64,000 nt of DNA from Komagataeibacter swingsii (GTDB lineage: Bacteria; Pseudomonadota; Alphaproteobacteria; Acetobacterales; Acetobacteraceae): contig NZ_NKUB01000001.1 of NCBI RefSeq assembly GCF_003207895.1, positions 1 to 64,000 on the forward strand, read 5' to 3'. The position numbers and the translations under genes were made by a program. The number at the start of each line of letters is the position of its first letter. Positions within the stretch are counted from its first letter, which is position 1. A model generated the notes under the pieces. The model made no database searches and was not told the DNA's origin. It saw nothing but the letters and a program-made list of their open reading frames with translations. Below are positions 1-8,164 of this stretch, one piece after another.

Positions 1-219
1 AGCATACGCGCGCAAGGCGCCTGTGTGGTCATTCCCCAGCGCAAAAACCGCCTCGACAGACGCCCGTTCGATAAAGCCCTGTTCAAAGCGCGCCACCTCA
101 TCGAGAACTTCTTCTGCAAACTCAAGGAGTTCAAGCGCATCGCCATGCGCAGCGACAAGACAGACAGGTCATTCTCGGCCATGATCTATCTCGTGGCCGC
201 AGTCATCAATTCACGCTAA
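1..219 (+). mobile_element. C-terminal end of an IS5-family transposase (partial)
   Basis: An open frame runs from the window edge to a TAA at 217-219 and encodes about 72 residues. It ends in the block typical of IS4/IS5-type transposases: a KARHLIENFF segment followed by FKRIAMRSDK and a short tail (MIYLVAAVINSR). In this family the Glu of the H-x-IEN stretch is the last acidic residue of the DDE catalytic triad. Most of the gene lies outside the window, so I cannot tell whether the element is intact. I could not identify its right inverted repeat with confidence; it should lie within about 220-260, before csoR. The neighbouring copper genes look undamaged. Confidence 0.8.
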
Positions 220-283
220 TCCCCAACAGGCCCTGAAAAAAAAGCGGCCCCCAGACACTTTTATCTTCATTGTCCGTTTTTTA

Positions 284-622
284 TCAGCGGATCAGCTTGC
301 GCACGATTCCCAGCATTTCCTCGATCGCTTCATCCCCGCCATCATCCATCACCGACTGGCGCACGCAGCCCTTGGCGTGGGTGGACAGGATCTGGATGGC
401 GACACCATCGAGCGCCGATTTCACCGCTGAAATCTGGGTCAGGATATCGACGCAGTAACGGTCATCCTCGATCATGTTCAGCACGCCGCCCACCTGTCCC
501 TCGATCCGGCGCACACGGTTGACCAGGGCCTTCTTGTGCGGCTGTTCCACCTTTCTGTCGGTGGGGGGCGTGCAATGCGCGCAGCTTTCCATCGGTGTCA
601 CCTGTTCGTCCTGTCGTGCCAT
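284..622 (-). CDS. csoR: CsoR-type copper-sensing repressor
   Basis: 112 residues, a cytoplasmic DUF156/CsoR-family all-helical DNA-binding protein. The family binds Cu(I) through a Cys-His-Cys set, present here as C57 (RYCVDIL), H82 and C86 (STHAKGC); copper binding releases the operator. The core NRVRRIEGQVGGV helix at 35-47 is typical. A Cys-rich N-terminal lead (CAHC, 14-17) is extra to the core fold. It lies 78 bp downstream of copA on the same strand, so the two are probably cotranscribed, and a CsoR-like operator sits in front of copA. Copper rather than nickel (RcnR/InrS) is inferred from the C-H-C pattern and the neighbour. The start codon is preceded by GAAGG. Confidence 0.92.
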   Translation of the reverse strand: MARQDEQVTPMESCAHCTPPTDRKVEQPHKKALVNRVRRIEGQVGGVLNMIEDDRYCVDILTQISAVKSALDGVAIQILSTHAKGCVRQSVMDDGGDEAIEEMLGIVRKLIR

Positions 623-700
623 GCGCGCCTTCTTCGGTTTTGTGCCGTCATGTTCCGTATCAGCGTACCATAAGCCGTGGCATGTGCCTACGGCGCGCGG

Positions 701-3073
701 TCAGGTCTGTCCGTGCGGCTTCCAGCGGTTGAGCAGCAGGGAATTGCTGACAACCGATACCGAACTCATGGCCATGGCGGCCCCCGCCACGATCGGGTTG
801 AGCAGCCCGAACGCCGCCAGCGGCAGGCCAAGGATATTATAGATGAACGCAAAGAAAAGGTTCTGCCGGATCTTGGACAGCGTGGCGCGCGACAGGGAAA
901 TGGCGTCCAGCACGCTGGCCAGCTCACTTTTCATCAGCACGATATCCGCCGTATCCAGCGCAATGGCCGCGCCCGCCCCAATGGCGAAGCCGACATCGGC
1001 TGCGGCCAGCGCCGGGGCGTCGTTGATCCCGTCGCCCACCATGCCGACCACGCCGCCCTGATCGTGGCAGGCCCTGACCACCTGCGCCTTGTCACCGGGC
1101 AGGACGCCGGCCATGAAATCATCCACGCCCGCCTGTTTCGCCACGATGGCCGCGCTGCGCGGGTTGTCGCCCGTCAGCATCATGACCCGGATGCCCGCAG
1201 CCTTCAGCGCGCTTACGGTGCTTATGGCATCAGGCCGCAGGCGGTCGGACAGGGCGATATGGCCGACGGCATGGCCGCCCGCGGCAACCGCGATGACGGT
1301 TTTGCCTTCCTGTTCCAGCCGGGTGGTCACGGCATCATCGGGCGCCATGCCGTGATCCGTCATGAAACGGGGGGAACCAAGGGCTGCCGGGATACCGCCA
1401 ACCGTGGCCGTTACCCCCATGCCGGGCAGGGCGCGGAAACCGCTTGCCGCCAGCGGCGACAGGCCCGCTGCCGTGGCATGGTCGACAATGGCGCGGGCCA
1501 GCGGGTGTTCGGAATCCTGTTCCAGCGCGCAGGCGATGGCAAGCAGCCTGCCGGCATCCACGCCCGGCGCGGGCACCACGTCGCTGACGGTGGGCCTGCC
1601 TTCGGTCAGGGTGCCGGTCTTGTCCATGATGAGGGTGGTCAGCTTCTGCGCGCGTTCCAGCGCATCCGCATTGCGGAACAGGATGCCGCAGCGCGCGCCC
1701 AGCCCCGTGCCCACCATGATGGCCGTGGGCGTTGCAAGCCCCAGCGAGCACGGGCAGGCGATGACCAGCACCGACACGGCGGAAACCAGACTCCATGTCG
1801 CATGGCCCGTCACCAGCCAGCCGATGAAGAACGTAACCAGGGCGATGGCGATGACCGTGGGCACGAAGACATTCGAGATCCGGTCCACCAGTCGCTGCAC
1901 GTGCGCCTTTGACCCCTGCGCCAGTTCGACCATTTTCACGATATGCGCCAGCGCGGTGTCATGCCCCACGCCGGTGGCGGTGGCGCGCAGCACGCCATTG
2001 GTATTGATGGTGCCACCAAAGACCCTGTCCCCGGCCTGTTTCAGCACCGGCAGGCTTTCCCCCGTCAGCATGGCTTCGTTGACTTCGGATGCGCCTTCAC
2101 TCACCTGTCCGTCAACCGGAATGCTGTCACCGGGGCGCACCACGAACATGTCGCCCACGCGCACATCCGCCACGGGACGGTCGACCAGCGCGCCATTGAC
2201 CAGGACATGCGCAAGCGGCGGCTGCAGTTTCAGCAGGCTTTCCAGCCCCGCGCTGGTCCGGTCGCGCGCGCGGGCTTCCATAAGCCTGCCGAGCGAGATC
2301 AGGGTGATGATCGCGACACTGGCCTCGAAATACAGGGGCTGGCGCAGGTGGGCGATCACGACGGTCGCGCTGAAGAGATACGCGATGCTGGTTCCCATCA
2401 CCACCAGCACGTCCATGTTTGCGCCGCCACCGCGCACGGCGTTCCAGGCGCTCCGGTACAGATGGCGCGCGCCATAGAACTGCACCACACCCGCCAGCAC
2501 AAGCTGCAGCCAGCCGGGCATCATGTACATGGCGCCAAACGGCATCAGCGCCATCTGCGCGAAAAATGGCAGCGACAGGACCAGCAGCAGCATGAAATGG
2601 GCGCGTTCCGCCCGCCATGCGGCAAGGCGGCGGGCATGCGTGTCATCCGGCGCGCTGTCATTCACCAGTGATGCGCCAAAACCGGCTTTTTCAATGCGGG
2701 CGATGAAGGTATCCGCATCCGCGATGCCGGGCACGAACACGATATGCGCCCGTTCGGTGGCCAGGTTCACGCTGGCCTGTGTCAGGGGCAGGCGGTTGAG
2801 GATCTTTTCAATCCGCGCGGCGCACGCGGCGCACGACATGCCGGTGATCGACAGGTCCACGCTGCTTTCATCCACCGTGAAACCGGCCTTGCGGATGGCG
2901 GCGACAACCGCGTTGATCGTGGCCGCGGGCGTGTCCAGCACCACCTGCACGCGCCCGGTCGCGAAATTGACGCAGGCCTGCACGCCGTCCTGGCGGTTGA
3001 GGATCTTTTCAATCCGCGCGGCGCATGCGGCGCATGACATGCCGCCCACTGGGAAACTCAGGGTCTGGGACAC
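701..3073 (-). CDS. copA: Copper-exporting P1B-type ATPase CopA
   Basis: 790 residues from a GTG at 3073, chosen because AAGGAG precedes it by 7 bases; an ATG at 3127 would place the start inside the operator. It exports Cu(I) across the inner membrane. Two N-terminal heavy-metal domains carry GMSCAAC (Cys pairs at about 14/17 and 81/84). Eight membrane helices follow, with the CPC ion-site motif (IACPCSLG), the phosphorylation motif DKTGTLT, the TGE and HP motifs (TGES, SEHPLA) and GDGINDAP. These are all diagnostic of P1B-1 ATPases. The two metal domains share a nearly identical stretch of about 50 bp. It is the first gene of the copA-csoR pair. Confidence 0.96.
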   Translation of the reverse strand: MSQTLSFPVGGMSCAACAARIEKILNRQDGVQACVNFATGRVQVVLDTPAATINAVVAAIRKAGFTVDESSVDLSITGMSCAACAARIEKILNRLPLTQASVNLATERAHIVFVPGIADADTFIARIEKAGFGASLVNDSAPDDTHARRLAAWRAERAHFMLLLVLSLPFFAQMALMPFGAMYMMPGWLQLVLAGVVQFYGARHLYRSAWNAVRGGGANMDVLVVMGTSIAYLFSATVVIAHLRQPLYFEASVAIITLISLGRLMEARARDRTSAGLESLLKLQPPLAHVLVNGALVDRPVADVRVGDMFVVRPGDSIPVDGQVSEGASEVNEAMLTGESLPVLKQAGDRVFGGTINTNGVLRATATGVGHDTALAHIVKMVELAQGSKAHVQRLVDRISNVFVPTVIAIALVTFFIGWLVTGHATWSLVSAVSVLVIACPCSLGLATPTAIMVGTGLGARCGILFRNADALERAQKLTTLIMDKTGTLTEGRPTVSDVVPAPGVDAGRLLAIACALEQDSEHPLARAIVDHATAAGLSPLAASGFRALPGMGVTATVGGIPAALGSPRFMTDHGMAPDDAVTTRLEQEGKTVIAVAAGGHAVGHIALSDRLRPDAISTVSALKAAGIRVMMLTGDNPRSAAIVAKQAGVDDFMAGVLPGDKAQVVRACHDQGGVVGMVGDGINDAPALAAADVGFAIGAGAAIALDTADIVLMKSELASVLDAISLSRATLSKIRQNLFFAFIYNILGLPLAAFGLLNPIVAGAAMAMSSVSVVSNSLLLNRWKPHGQT

Positions 3074-3103
3074 GGCGGCACTCCTTCGCGTATGTCCCTG
3101 ATT

Positions 3104-3121
3104 TATACCCCCCAATGGTAT
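3104..3121. promoter_or_regulatory. CsoR-type operator upstream of copA
   Basis: The 18-mer TATACCCCCCAATGGTAT has outer inverted arms (ATACC on one strand, GGTAT on the other) around a G/C tract. This matches the pseudo-palindromic layout of known CsoR operators such as that of Bacillus subtilis. It lies 31 bp upstream of the copA GTG start, where bound repressor would block transcription. The match is by eye; binding by the CsoR encoded at 284-622 is inferred. Confidence 0.6.
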
Positions 3122-3157
3122 TTTCAAGGCGCGGGCGCCGTTTATGCGCGGTTGTGA

Positions 3158-4780
3158 TCAGGCATGCAGTCCCGGCGCTTCCTGCCCGGTGCGGGCGACA
3201 TATTCGCTGTAGCCGCCATCATACTGGTGAATGCCATCAGGTGTCAGTTCCAGCACTCGGTTGGACAATGCGGACAGGAAGTGCCGGTCATGCGATACGA
3301 ACAGCATCGTGCCCTCGTACTGGGCCAGTGCGTTGATCAGCATTTCCTTGGTTGCGATGTCCAGATGGTTGGTCGGTTCATCCAGCACAAGGAAATTGGG
3401 TGGGTCAAACAGCATCAGCGCCATGACCAGACGCGCCTTTTCGCCCCCTGACAGCACGCGGCAGCTTTTGTCCACCTCATCACCCGAAAAGCCGAAGCTG
3501 CCCGCAAGGGCGCGCAGCGATCCCTGGCTGGCCAGGGGGAAGGCATCATCCAGCGTTTCGAACACCGTGCGGCTTTCATCCAGCAGGTCCATGGCGTGCT
3601 GGGCGAAATACCCCATCTTCACGCTGCCCCCCAGCGTGACCGTGCCCGCATCGGGCTGTGTGGTGCCTGTCACCAGCTTGAGCAGCGTGGACTTGCCCGC
3701 GCCGTTGACGCCAAGGATGCAGCACCGCTCCCTGCGCCGCACCAGCAGGTCAAGGTTGTGGTAGATGACGCGTTCGCCATACCGTTTGTCCACGCCGCGC
3801 AGCCTGACCACGTCCTCGCCCGACCGGGGCGCGGGCGGGAAATCGAAGCTCAGCGCCTGCCGCCGCTTGGGTGGTTCGACGCGGTCGATCTTTTCCAGCT
3901 TCTTCACGCGGCTCTGCACCTGCGCCGCGTGGGAGGCGCGGGCCTTGAAGCGTTCGATGAAACTGATTTCCTTGGCCAGCGCCGCCTGCTGGCGGTCGAA
4001 CTGGGCCTGCTGCTGCTTTTCGTTCTGGGCGCGCTGCTGTTCATAGAATTCGTAATCGCCGGAAAAGCTGGTCAGGCTGCCGCCATCAATCTCGATCACC
4101 TTGTTGATGATGCGGTTCATGAACGCCCGGTCATGCGATGTCATGAGCAGCGCGCCATCGTAACCCGCCAGGAACTGTTCCAGCCAGATCAGGCTTTCGA
4201 GGTCGAGATGGTTGCTGGGTTCATCCAGCAGCATGACATCGGGCCGCATGAGCAGGATGCGCGCCAGCGCCACGCGCATTTTCCACCCGCCCGAAAGCCG
4301 GCCCACGTCGCCATCCATCATTTCCTGGCTGAAGCCAAGGCCGTGCAGCACCTCGCGCGCCTTGCTGTCCAGCGCGTAGCCGCCCAGTTCCTCAAAACGG
4401 GCCTGCACCTCGCCAAAGCGCTCAAGGATGCTGTCAAGCTGGTCCATCTGTTCGGGATCGGCCATGGCGGCTTCCAGTGTGGAGAGTTCGGCCGCGACCT
4501 CGGACACCGCGCCCGCGCCATCCATGACTTCGGCCACGGCGCTGCGTCCGGCCATTTCGCCCACGTCCTGACTGAAAAAGCCGATGGTGGCCCCGCGATC
4601 GATCAGGATATTGCCCTCATCGGGTTCGTCCTGTCCCGTGATCATGCGGAACAGGGTGGTCTTGCCCGCCCCGTTGGGGCCGACCAGCCCGATCTTCTCC
4701 CCCTTCTGCAGGGCGGCCGAGGCTTCGATAAAGACCAGGCGCTGGCCATTATGCTTGGTGATGTTGTCTAGGCGAATCAT
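3158..4780 (-). CDS. ABC-F family ATPase (ribosome-associated type)
   Basis: 540 residues. The start at 4780 (MIRLDNITK) has a GAGG just upstream; an upstream in-frame extension runs into the repeat element and has no domain. Two ABC domains lie in one chain without membrane segments: Walker A GPNGAGKTT near 37-45 and GVNGAGKST near 350, with signature motifs LSGGWKMR and LSGGEKARL and both LDEP..NHLD Walker B/D-loop sequences. A charged, Gln-rich linker of about 80 residues between them corresponds to the P-site tRNA interaction motif region. The family (EttA, Uup, YbiT, YheS) acts on the ribosome during translation rather than in transport. I cannot say which subfamily from sequence alone. 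It stands alone, downstream of repeat copy R1. Confidence 0.9.
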   Translation of the reverse strand: MIRLDNITKHNGQRLVFIEASAALQKGEKIGLVGPNGAGKTTLFRMITGQDEPDEGNILIDRGATIGFFSQDVGEMAGRSAVAEVMDGAGAVSEVAAELSTLEAAMADPEQMDQLDSILERFGEVQARFEELGGYALDSKAREVLHGLGFSQEMMDGDVGRLSGGWKMRVALARILLMRPDVMLLDEPSNHLDLESLIWLEQFLAGYDGALLMTSHDRAFMNRIINKVIEIDGGSLTSFSGDYEFYEQQRAQNEKQQQAQFDRQQAALAKEISFIERFKARASHAAQVQSRVKKLEKIDRVEPPKRRQALSFDFPPAPRSGEDVVRLRGVDKRYGERVIYHNLDLLVRRRERCCILGVNGAGKSTLLKLVTGTTQPDAGTVTLGGSVKMGYFAQHAMDLLDESRTVFETLDDAFPLASQGSLRALAGSFGFSGDEVDKSCRVLSGGEKARLVMALMLFDPPNFLVLDEPTNHLDIATKEMLINALAQYEGTMLFVSHDRHFLSALSNRVLELTPDGIHQYDGGYSEYVARTGQEAPGLHA

Positions 4781-4863
4781 GGAACCTCGGGCGGATGGGA
4801 TTGCCCGCGCACATACTACGAACGCGCGCGCAGCGTAAACCATGGCCCGATCGCCGCTGAAAG

Positions 4864-5020
4864 ACCGCTTTGAAATAAAACATTGATAAAAAAACAATAA
4901 AAGTTTTCTGGTACCGCCTTTTTTCAAAAAGGCGGCGCTCTTTCGAAGCTTCTGCAAAAAGCTTCACCAAAAACTTCCTTTAATTTTAAAGCGCTATCAT
5001 GGGCTGACTTTTCAGACAGT
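4864..5020 (+). repeat. Dispersed hairpin repeat, copy R1
   Basis: About 157 bp between the ABC-F and glutathione transferase genes; this copy shows the full plan of the family. It has an AT-rich end (TTGATAAAAAAACAATAAAA), a first hairpin with CCGCC/GGCGG arms around T and A runs (4914-4936), a second hairpin with GAAGCTT/AAGCTTC arms (4944-4965), the motif CACCAAAAACTTCC, and a distal end containing TTTAAAGCGCTATCATG and TCAGACAGT. The same blocks recur in copies R2-R8. It fills most of the 4781-5104 gap, in which I see no gene. Confidence 0.85.
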
Positions 5021-5104
5021 CTCTTAAGTCTGGCTTTTCAGGCCGTCCCCAAGGGATGAACGTTACGTGGCAGCCGGGACGCACGGGCCAGCGACCGGCC
5101 CGTA

Positions 5105-5791
5105 TCATGCCTTCCCGGCATGGGCATAGGCATATGTCCCACCCCGCAGCAGGGCGCGCTGGTAGGCGGGACGGTCATGGATGCGGCGCAGGAACGCCGC
5201 CACATGGGGCCGGTTGTCCGTGGCCCCCGCCCGTGCGGCGGCGACCTCAAGGGGGAAGCTCATCTGGATGTCGGCGGCGGTAAAGTCATCGCCTGCGAAG
5301 CATTCATTCCCCGACAGGCTGCGCTCCCAGTAATCCATATGCAGCTTGAGCTGGGGATTGATGAGCTTCATCTGTGCCCCGCAGGCAATCAGGAAGGCAA
5401 AAGGGCGCAGCGGCAGGGGCGCGCGTCCGGGCAGCAGCCCGAATATCAGCTTGAGCAGGAGCACTGGCATGGCGGAGCCTTCCGCATAATGCAGCCAGTA
5501 TATGAAGCGGATGTATTCCGGCGTGTCCCGCGCGGGCGCCAGTCGGCCATGACCGTATTTATCGATGATGTATTCGATGATCGCACCGCTTTCGGCCAGC
5601 GTCACGTTGCCATCCGTATCCGTGATGACCGGGGCCTTGCCCAGCGGGTGGATGGTGCGCAGGGATTTGGGGGCCATCATGGTCCTGGGGTCGCGTTTGT
5701 AAAACCGGATGTCGTAGGGGATTTCCAGTTCCTCCAGCAGCCACAGGATGCGTTGGGAACGTGAATTGTCCAGGTGATGCACGGTAATCAT
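5105..5791 (-). CDS. Glutathione S-transferase family protein
   Basis: 228 residues from ATG 5791 (AGGGA 8 bases upstream). The N-terminal thioredoxin-like domain (about 1-80) has the SRSQRILWLLEEL helix after the first strand, the cis-proline region GKAPVITD and the ESGAIIEYI glutathione-contact motif. The C-terminal half is the all-helical GST domain, with the FTAADIQMS motif typical of its helix 6. Cytosolic GSTs of this type conjugate or reduce electrophiles with glutathione; the substrate cannot be predicted. The catalytic residue is probably the Ser of the LDNSRS turn. The gene is monocistronic, with its promoter in the gap shared with the hmp-operon terminator. Confidence 0.88.
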   Translation of the reverse strand: MITVHHLDNSRSQRILWLLEELEIPYDIRFYKRDPRTMMAPKSLRTIHPLGKAPVITDTDGNVTLAESGAIIEYIIDKYGHGRLAPARDTPEYIRFIYWLHYAEGSAMPVLLLKLIFGLLPGRAPLPLRPFAFLIACGAQMKLINPQLKLHMDYWERSLSGNECFAGDDFTAADIQMSFPLEVAAARAGATDNRPHVAAFLRRIHDRPAYQRALLRGGTYAYAHAGKA

Positions 5792-5956
5792 GGTACGGGG
5801 TCCCTCGATTTGGCAGGCGGCCCCACCCGACAGCCCCGCCATGGCGGGCAGAAATGGCACGGGAATAATGTGCCGGTCGGAATGGTGCCGATGTCCTGCT
5901 AAGGGACGCCCGTGGCTTTGGTTCCCCTGCCCTCCCGTGGCGGGGCCTATGCACAC

Positions 5957-6005
5957 GAAAAAAGGCATATCCTGCCGCGACCGCCCGGGTCGGGAGATAT
6001 GCCTT
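5957..6005 (-). terminator. Intrinsic terminator of the hmp operon
   Basis: Read on the minus strand, arms AAGGCATATC and GATATGCCTT (5996-6005 and 5962-5971) enclose a GC-rich inner stem, and a run of seven U residues follows directly (5957-5963). It lies about 35 bp past the stop of the DUF488 gene, as expected for a strong factor-independent terminator. Confidence 0.85.
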
Positions 6006-6039
6006 CTGTCATGGTGGTACCGGGAATGCGCGGGATCGT

Positions 6040-6408
6040 TCAGGCCGCGTGGTCCAGCAGGCGATGCAGGTAGGCGGCCAGCACGACCGCCTCGTTATGC
6101 TGCGTGTCACGCGCGGCGTACAGCAGCGTCAGGGGGCTGGCGCGCGCCATGTCCAGCAACTGTTGCACCGGCTGGGGGTTGGCCCGCAGTTCCGCGACAT
6201 AGCGTTCCTGAAACCCCTCCCACCGGGCCGGGTCGTGCCCGAACCACTGGCGCAGGTCCGTGCTGGGGGCGACGTCCTTCAGCCATAACGTCAGGTCGGC
6301 GCGCTGTCTGCTGACCCCACGGGGCCACAGCCGGTCCACCAGCACGCGGCTGCCATCATCGGGTGTGGGCGGGTCATAAACCCGCCTGACATGAATGGTG
6401 TGCGCCAT
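6040..6408 (-). CDS. DUF488 family protein
   Basis: 122 residues; ATG 6408 lies two bases past the hmp stop, so translation is probably coupled. It has the family's hallmarks: IHVRRVYDPP near the N-terminus, the VDRLWPRG motif near 24-31 and a C-terminal LLYAARDTQHNEAVVL segment. The biochemical role of the family (which includes E. coli YeaO) is not established to my knowledge; YeaO-like genes are often found near stress or nitrosative-stress genes. Here the position behind an NO dioxygenase, under NsrR-like sites and before a shared terminator, suggests a part in the response to nitric oxide. That link is inference from context. Confidence 0.85.
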   Translation of the reverse strand: MAHTIHVRRVYDPPTPDDGSRVLVDRLWPRGVSRQRADLTLWLKDVAPSTDLRQWFGHDPARWEGFQERYVAELRANPQPVQQLLDMARASPLTLLYAARDTQHNEAVVLAAYLHRLLDHAA

Positions 6409-6410
6409 GC

Positions 6411-7619
6411 CTACCCCACCAGTGCCGCATCCGCCGCCGAACCGAAGAATTCGAAACGGATCTGGCTTTCCGGCACGCCGGCCGCCTTCAGCGTGGCGAT
6501 GGTATCGCGCATGAAGCCGTCGGGACCGCAGACATAACAGGTCGCGGCCCGGTCGATTGCCTGTGCAAGCCATGGTTGCGCCATGCGGCCCGCATGGGTG
6601 GTGACGCCCGTGGCCGCCTGCGCCGCCTGTGGTGTCGCGCGGCTGTAGAACAGGTCGGCGCGCAGCATGCCCTTGGCGGCAAGGTCGCGGATATAGGGGC
6701 CGAAGGCTTCGGTGCCGGGCGTGCGGGTGGTGTGGATGTAACGCACGCCTTTGGCCGCGCCCGCATCCAGCGCGCCCAGCATGGAAATAAAGGGCGTCAG
6801 GCCGGAACCCGCGCTGAGGAATACGATGGGCGCGGGGGCCGGGCTGCCCAGCGTGAAATCACCCGCCGGCGCGGAGACCTGCAGCACCGTGCCTTCCTGC
6901 ACGCTGTCATGCAGCCAGTCGGATACCACCCCATTGTCGATACGGCGGACGCTTATGCGGTAGGAGCGTGAACCGGGTGCGGAGGAAATGCTGTAATTGC
7001 GCCGTTCCGACCCATGCCCCGGCACGTCGAGGCGGAAGCTGAGATACTGCCCCGGCACATGGCGCATGACGGGTTTGCCGTCTTCGGGCGTCAGTTCGAA
7101 CGACGTGACGGTTTCACTTTCCTTCACGCGGCGGCTGACACGGAACGGACGCCAGCCAACCCAGCCACCGGGGGCCGCGGCATGGGCGATGTAAATCTGT
7201 TCCTCCCGCCCGATCAGGATTTCCGCAAGGAACCAGTAGGCCCTGCCCCAGGCTTCCATGATCTCGGGGGTTGCCGCATCGCCCAGTACGTGGGCGATGG
7301 CGCCCAGCAGGGCATCGGCGACATAGGGATAATGTTCAGGCAGGATGTTCAGCCCGACATGCTTTTCCGCAATGCGTTCGACCGCGCCCGCCATGGCGCC
7401 GAGGGTGTCGATGTTGCGCGCATAGGCCAGCACCGCCAGCGCCAGCGCCTTTGGCTGTTCCCCATCCTTCTGGTGCGAAATGTTGAACAGGTCGCGAATG
7501 TCCGGATTGGCCAGCAGGCGACGGTACATTTCCGTCGTGATTGCCAGGCCGTGTGCTTCCAGCGCGGGTACGCAGGCCTTGATGATGCTGCGGGTCTTGT
7601 CATCCAGGGGCGATGGCAT
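6411..7619 (-). CDS. hmp: Flavohemoglobin, nitric oxide dioxygenase
   Basis: 402 residues, cytoplasmic. It oxidises NO to nitrate with O2 and NAD(P)H. The globin domain (about 1-140) has the proximal heme His at 87 (AEKHVGLN), the distal Tyr at 32 (EMYRRL) and a distal Gln near 50-55. A ferredoxin-reductase FAD domain follows, with the RNYS flavin motif, then an NAD domain with GSGLTPF; the FEFFG motif near the C-terminus is the usual flavohemoglobin ending. Length agrees with the family (about 400). It is first in an operon with the DUF488 gene. Two NsrR-like palindromes lie within 75 bp upstream, and nsrR itself is in the window (16539-16988). Confidence 0.96.
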   Translation of the reverse strand: MPSPLDDKTRSIIKACVPALEAHGLAITTEMYRRLLANPDIRDLFNISHQKDGEQPKALALAVLAYARNIDTLGAMAGAVERIAEKHVGLNILPEHYPYVADALLGAIAHVLGDAATPEIMEAWGRAYWFLAEILIGREEQIYIAHAAAPGGWVGWRPFRVSRRVKESETVTSFELTPEDGKPVMRHVPGQYLSFRLDVPGHGSERRNYSISSAPGSRSYRISVRRIDNGVVSDWLHDSVQEGTVLQVSAPAGDFTLGSPAPAPIVFLSAGSGLTPFISMLGALDAGAAKGVRYIHTTRTPGTEAFGPYIRDLAAKGMLRADLFYSRATPQAAQAATGVTTHAGRMAQPWLAQAIDRAATCYVCGPDGFMRDTIATLKAAGVPESQIRFEFFGSAADAALVG

Positions 7620-7633
7620 GTGTGGCGTCCTTT

Positions 7634-7656
7634 AAGGTGTATAATTACCGCATCTT
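7634..7656. promoter_or_regulatory. nsrR site: NsrR-like operator, proximal to hmp
   Basis: An 11-1-11 arrangement with half-sites AAGGTGTATAA and TACCGCATCTT. The second half reads AAGATGCGGTA on the other strand, close to the E. coli half-site AAGATGYATTT. It ends 15 bp upstream of the hmp ATG and overlaps a possible minus-strand -10 (TAATTA/TTATAC), a suitable place for repression. NO would destroy the NsrR iron-sulfur cluster and relieve it. Confidence 0.5.
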
Positions 7657-7670
7657 TATGGCCGCCAAAA

Positions 7671-7693
7671 AAGATGTCAATGATGCATACCTT
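7671..7693. promoter_or_regulatory. Second NsrR-like site upstream of hmp
   Basis: Half-sites AAGATGTCAAT and ATGCATACCTT (reverse AAGGTATGCAT) agree with each other at 7 of 11 positions and with the NsrR consensus in AAG-TG. A minus-strand TTGACA lies inside it (7675-7680) and could be the hmp -35. It is weaker than the proximal site, and the two are 37 bp apart from start to start. Confidence 0.35.
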
Positions 7694-7768
7694 TTTGGGC
7701 GCATATATCCGTTATGCATGATCCGTATTGCTGGAGGCGGCACGCCGGCATCCGGGTTGCCGATGCAA

Positions 7769-7796
7769 TTGACACTGATAATAAATCGCATAACAT
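7769..7796 (+). promoter_or_regulatory. Promoter of the cupredoxin-FTR1 operon
   Basis: A consensus -35 TTGACA (7769-7774) is followed after 16 bp by TAACAT (7791-7796, 4 of 6 matches to the -10 consensus). The spacer holds CTGATAATAAATCGCA, which contains the GATAAT unit of Fur boxes, so iron control is possible. The cupredoxin gene begins 25 bp downstream. Confidence 0.45.
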
Positions 7797-7820
7797 GCGC
7801 CCATTACTGGAGTGTGCCGT

Positions 7821-8162
7821 ATGCGTTACCGAACCGTTCTGTCATGTGCCTGGCTTGCGGCACTCATGCCTGCACCGGCGGCATGGGCGATGGACCCCGT
7901 GCATCTGGAGGTCAGGGACCATCACTTCATCCCCGACCATATCACGGTCCCGGCGGGGCAGCGCTTCCTGATCGTGCTGGACAACCATGACGACACGACG
8001 GACGAATTCGAAAGCTATGACCTGAAATTCGAGAAGATCGTGGTCTCCGGCGGCACGATCACCGTGCATGCGGGGCCGCTGCATCCCGGCACCTACAAAT
8101 TCTTCGACGACTACCACCCCGACCAGGCGACGGGCACCGTTACCGTGACACAGGAACCCTGA
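7821..8162 (+). CDS. Periplasmic cupredoxin-like protein linked to iron uptake
   Basis: 113 residues from ATG 7821 (GGAG 8 bases upstream). A signal peptide (about 1-23, ending PAPAAWA) precedes one small beta-sandwich domain of the EfeO/cupredoxin_1 type: VRDHHFIPDHITVPAG, then DEFESYDLKFEKIV, then LHPGTYKFF. These are the conserved blocks of the small periplasmic partners of FTR1-type iron permeases. The usual blue-copper Cys ligand is absent, so it may bind metal differently or serve structurally. It ends 2 bp before the permease gene. Its role is probably handling iron for the permease; that is inference from family and context. Confidence 0.85.
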   Translation: MRYRTVLSCAWLAALMPAPAAWAMDPVHLEVRDHHFIPDHITVPAGQRFLIVLDNHDDTTDEFESYDLKFEKIVVSGGTITVHAGPLHPGTYKFFDDYHPDQATGTVTVTQEP

Positions 8163-8164
8163 AC

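Noticed and set aside
677-1912. Long plus-strand open frame (411 codons) over copA
   Set aside because: It is antisense to the P-type ATPase, whose motifs are unmistakable. The translation is rich in Arg, His and Gly, with no domain, as is usual for shadow frames in GC-rich DNA.
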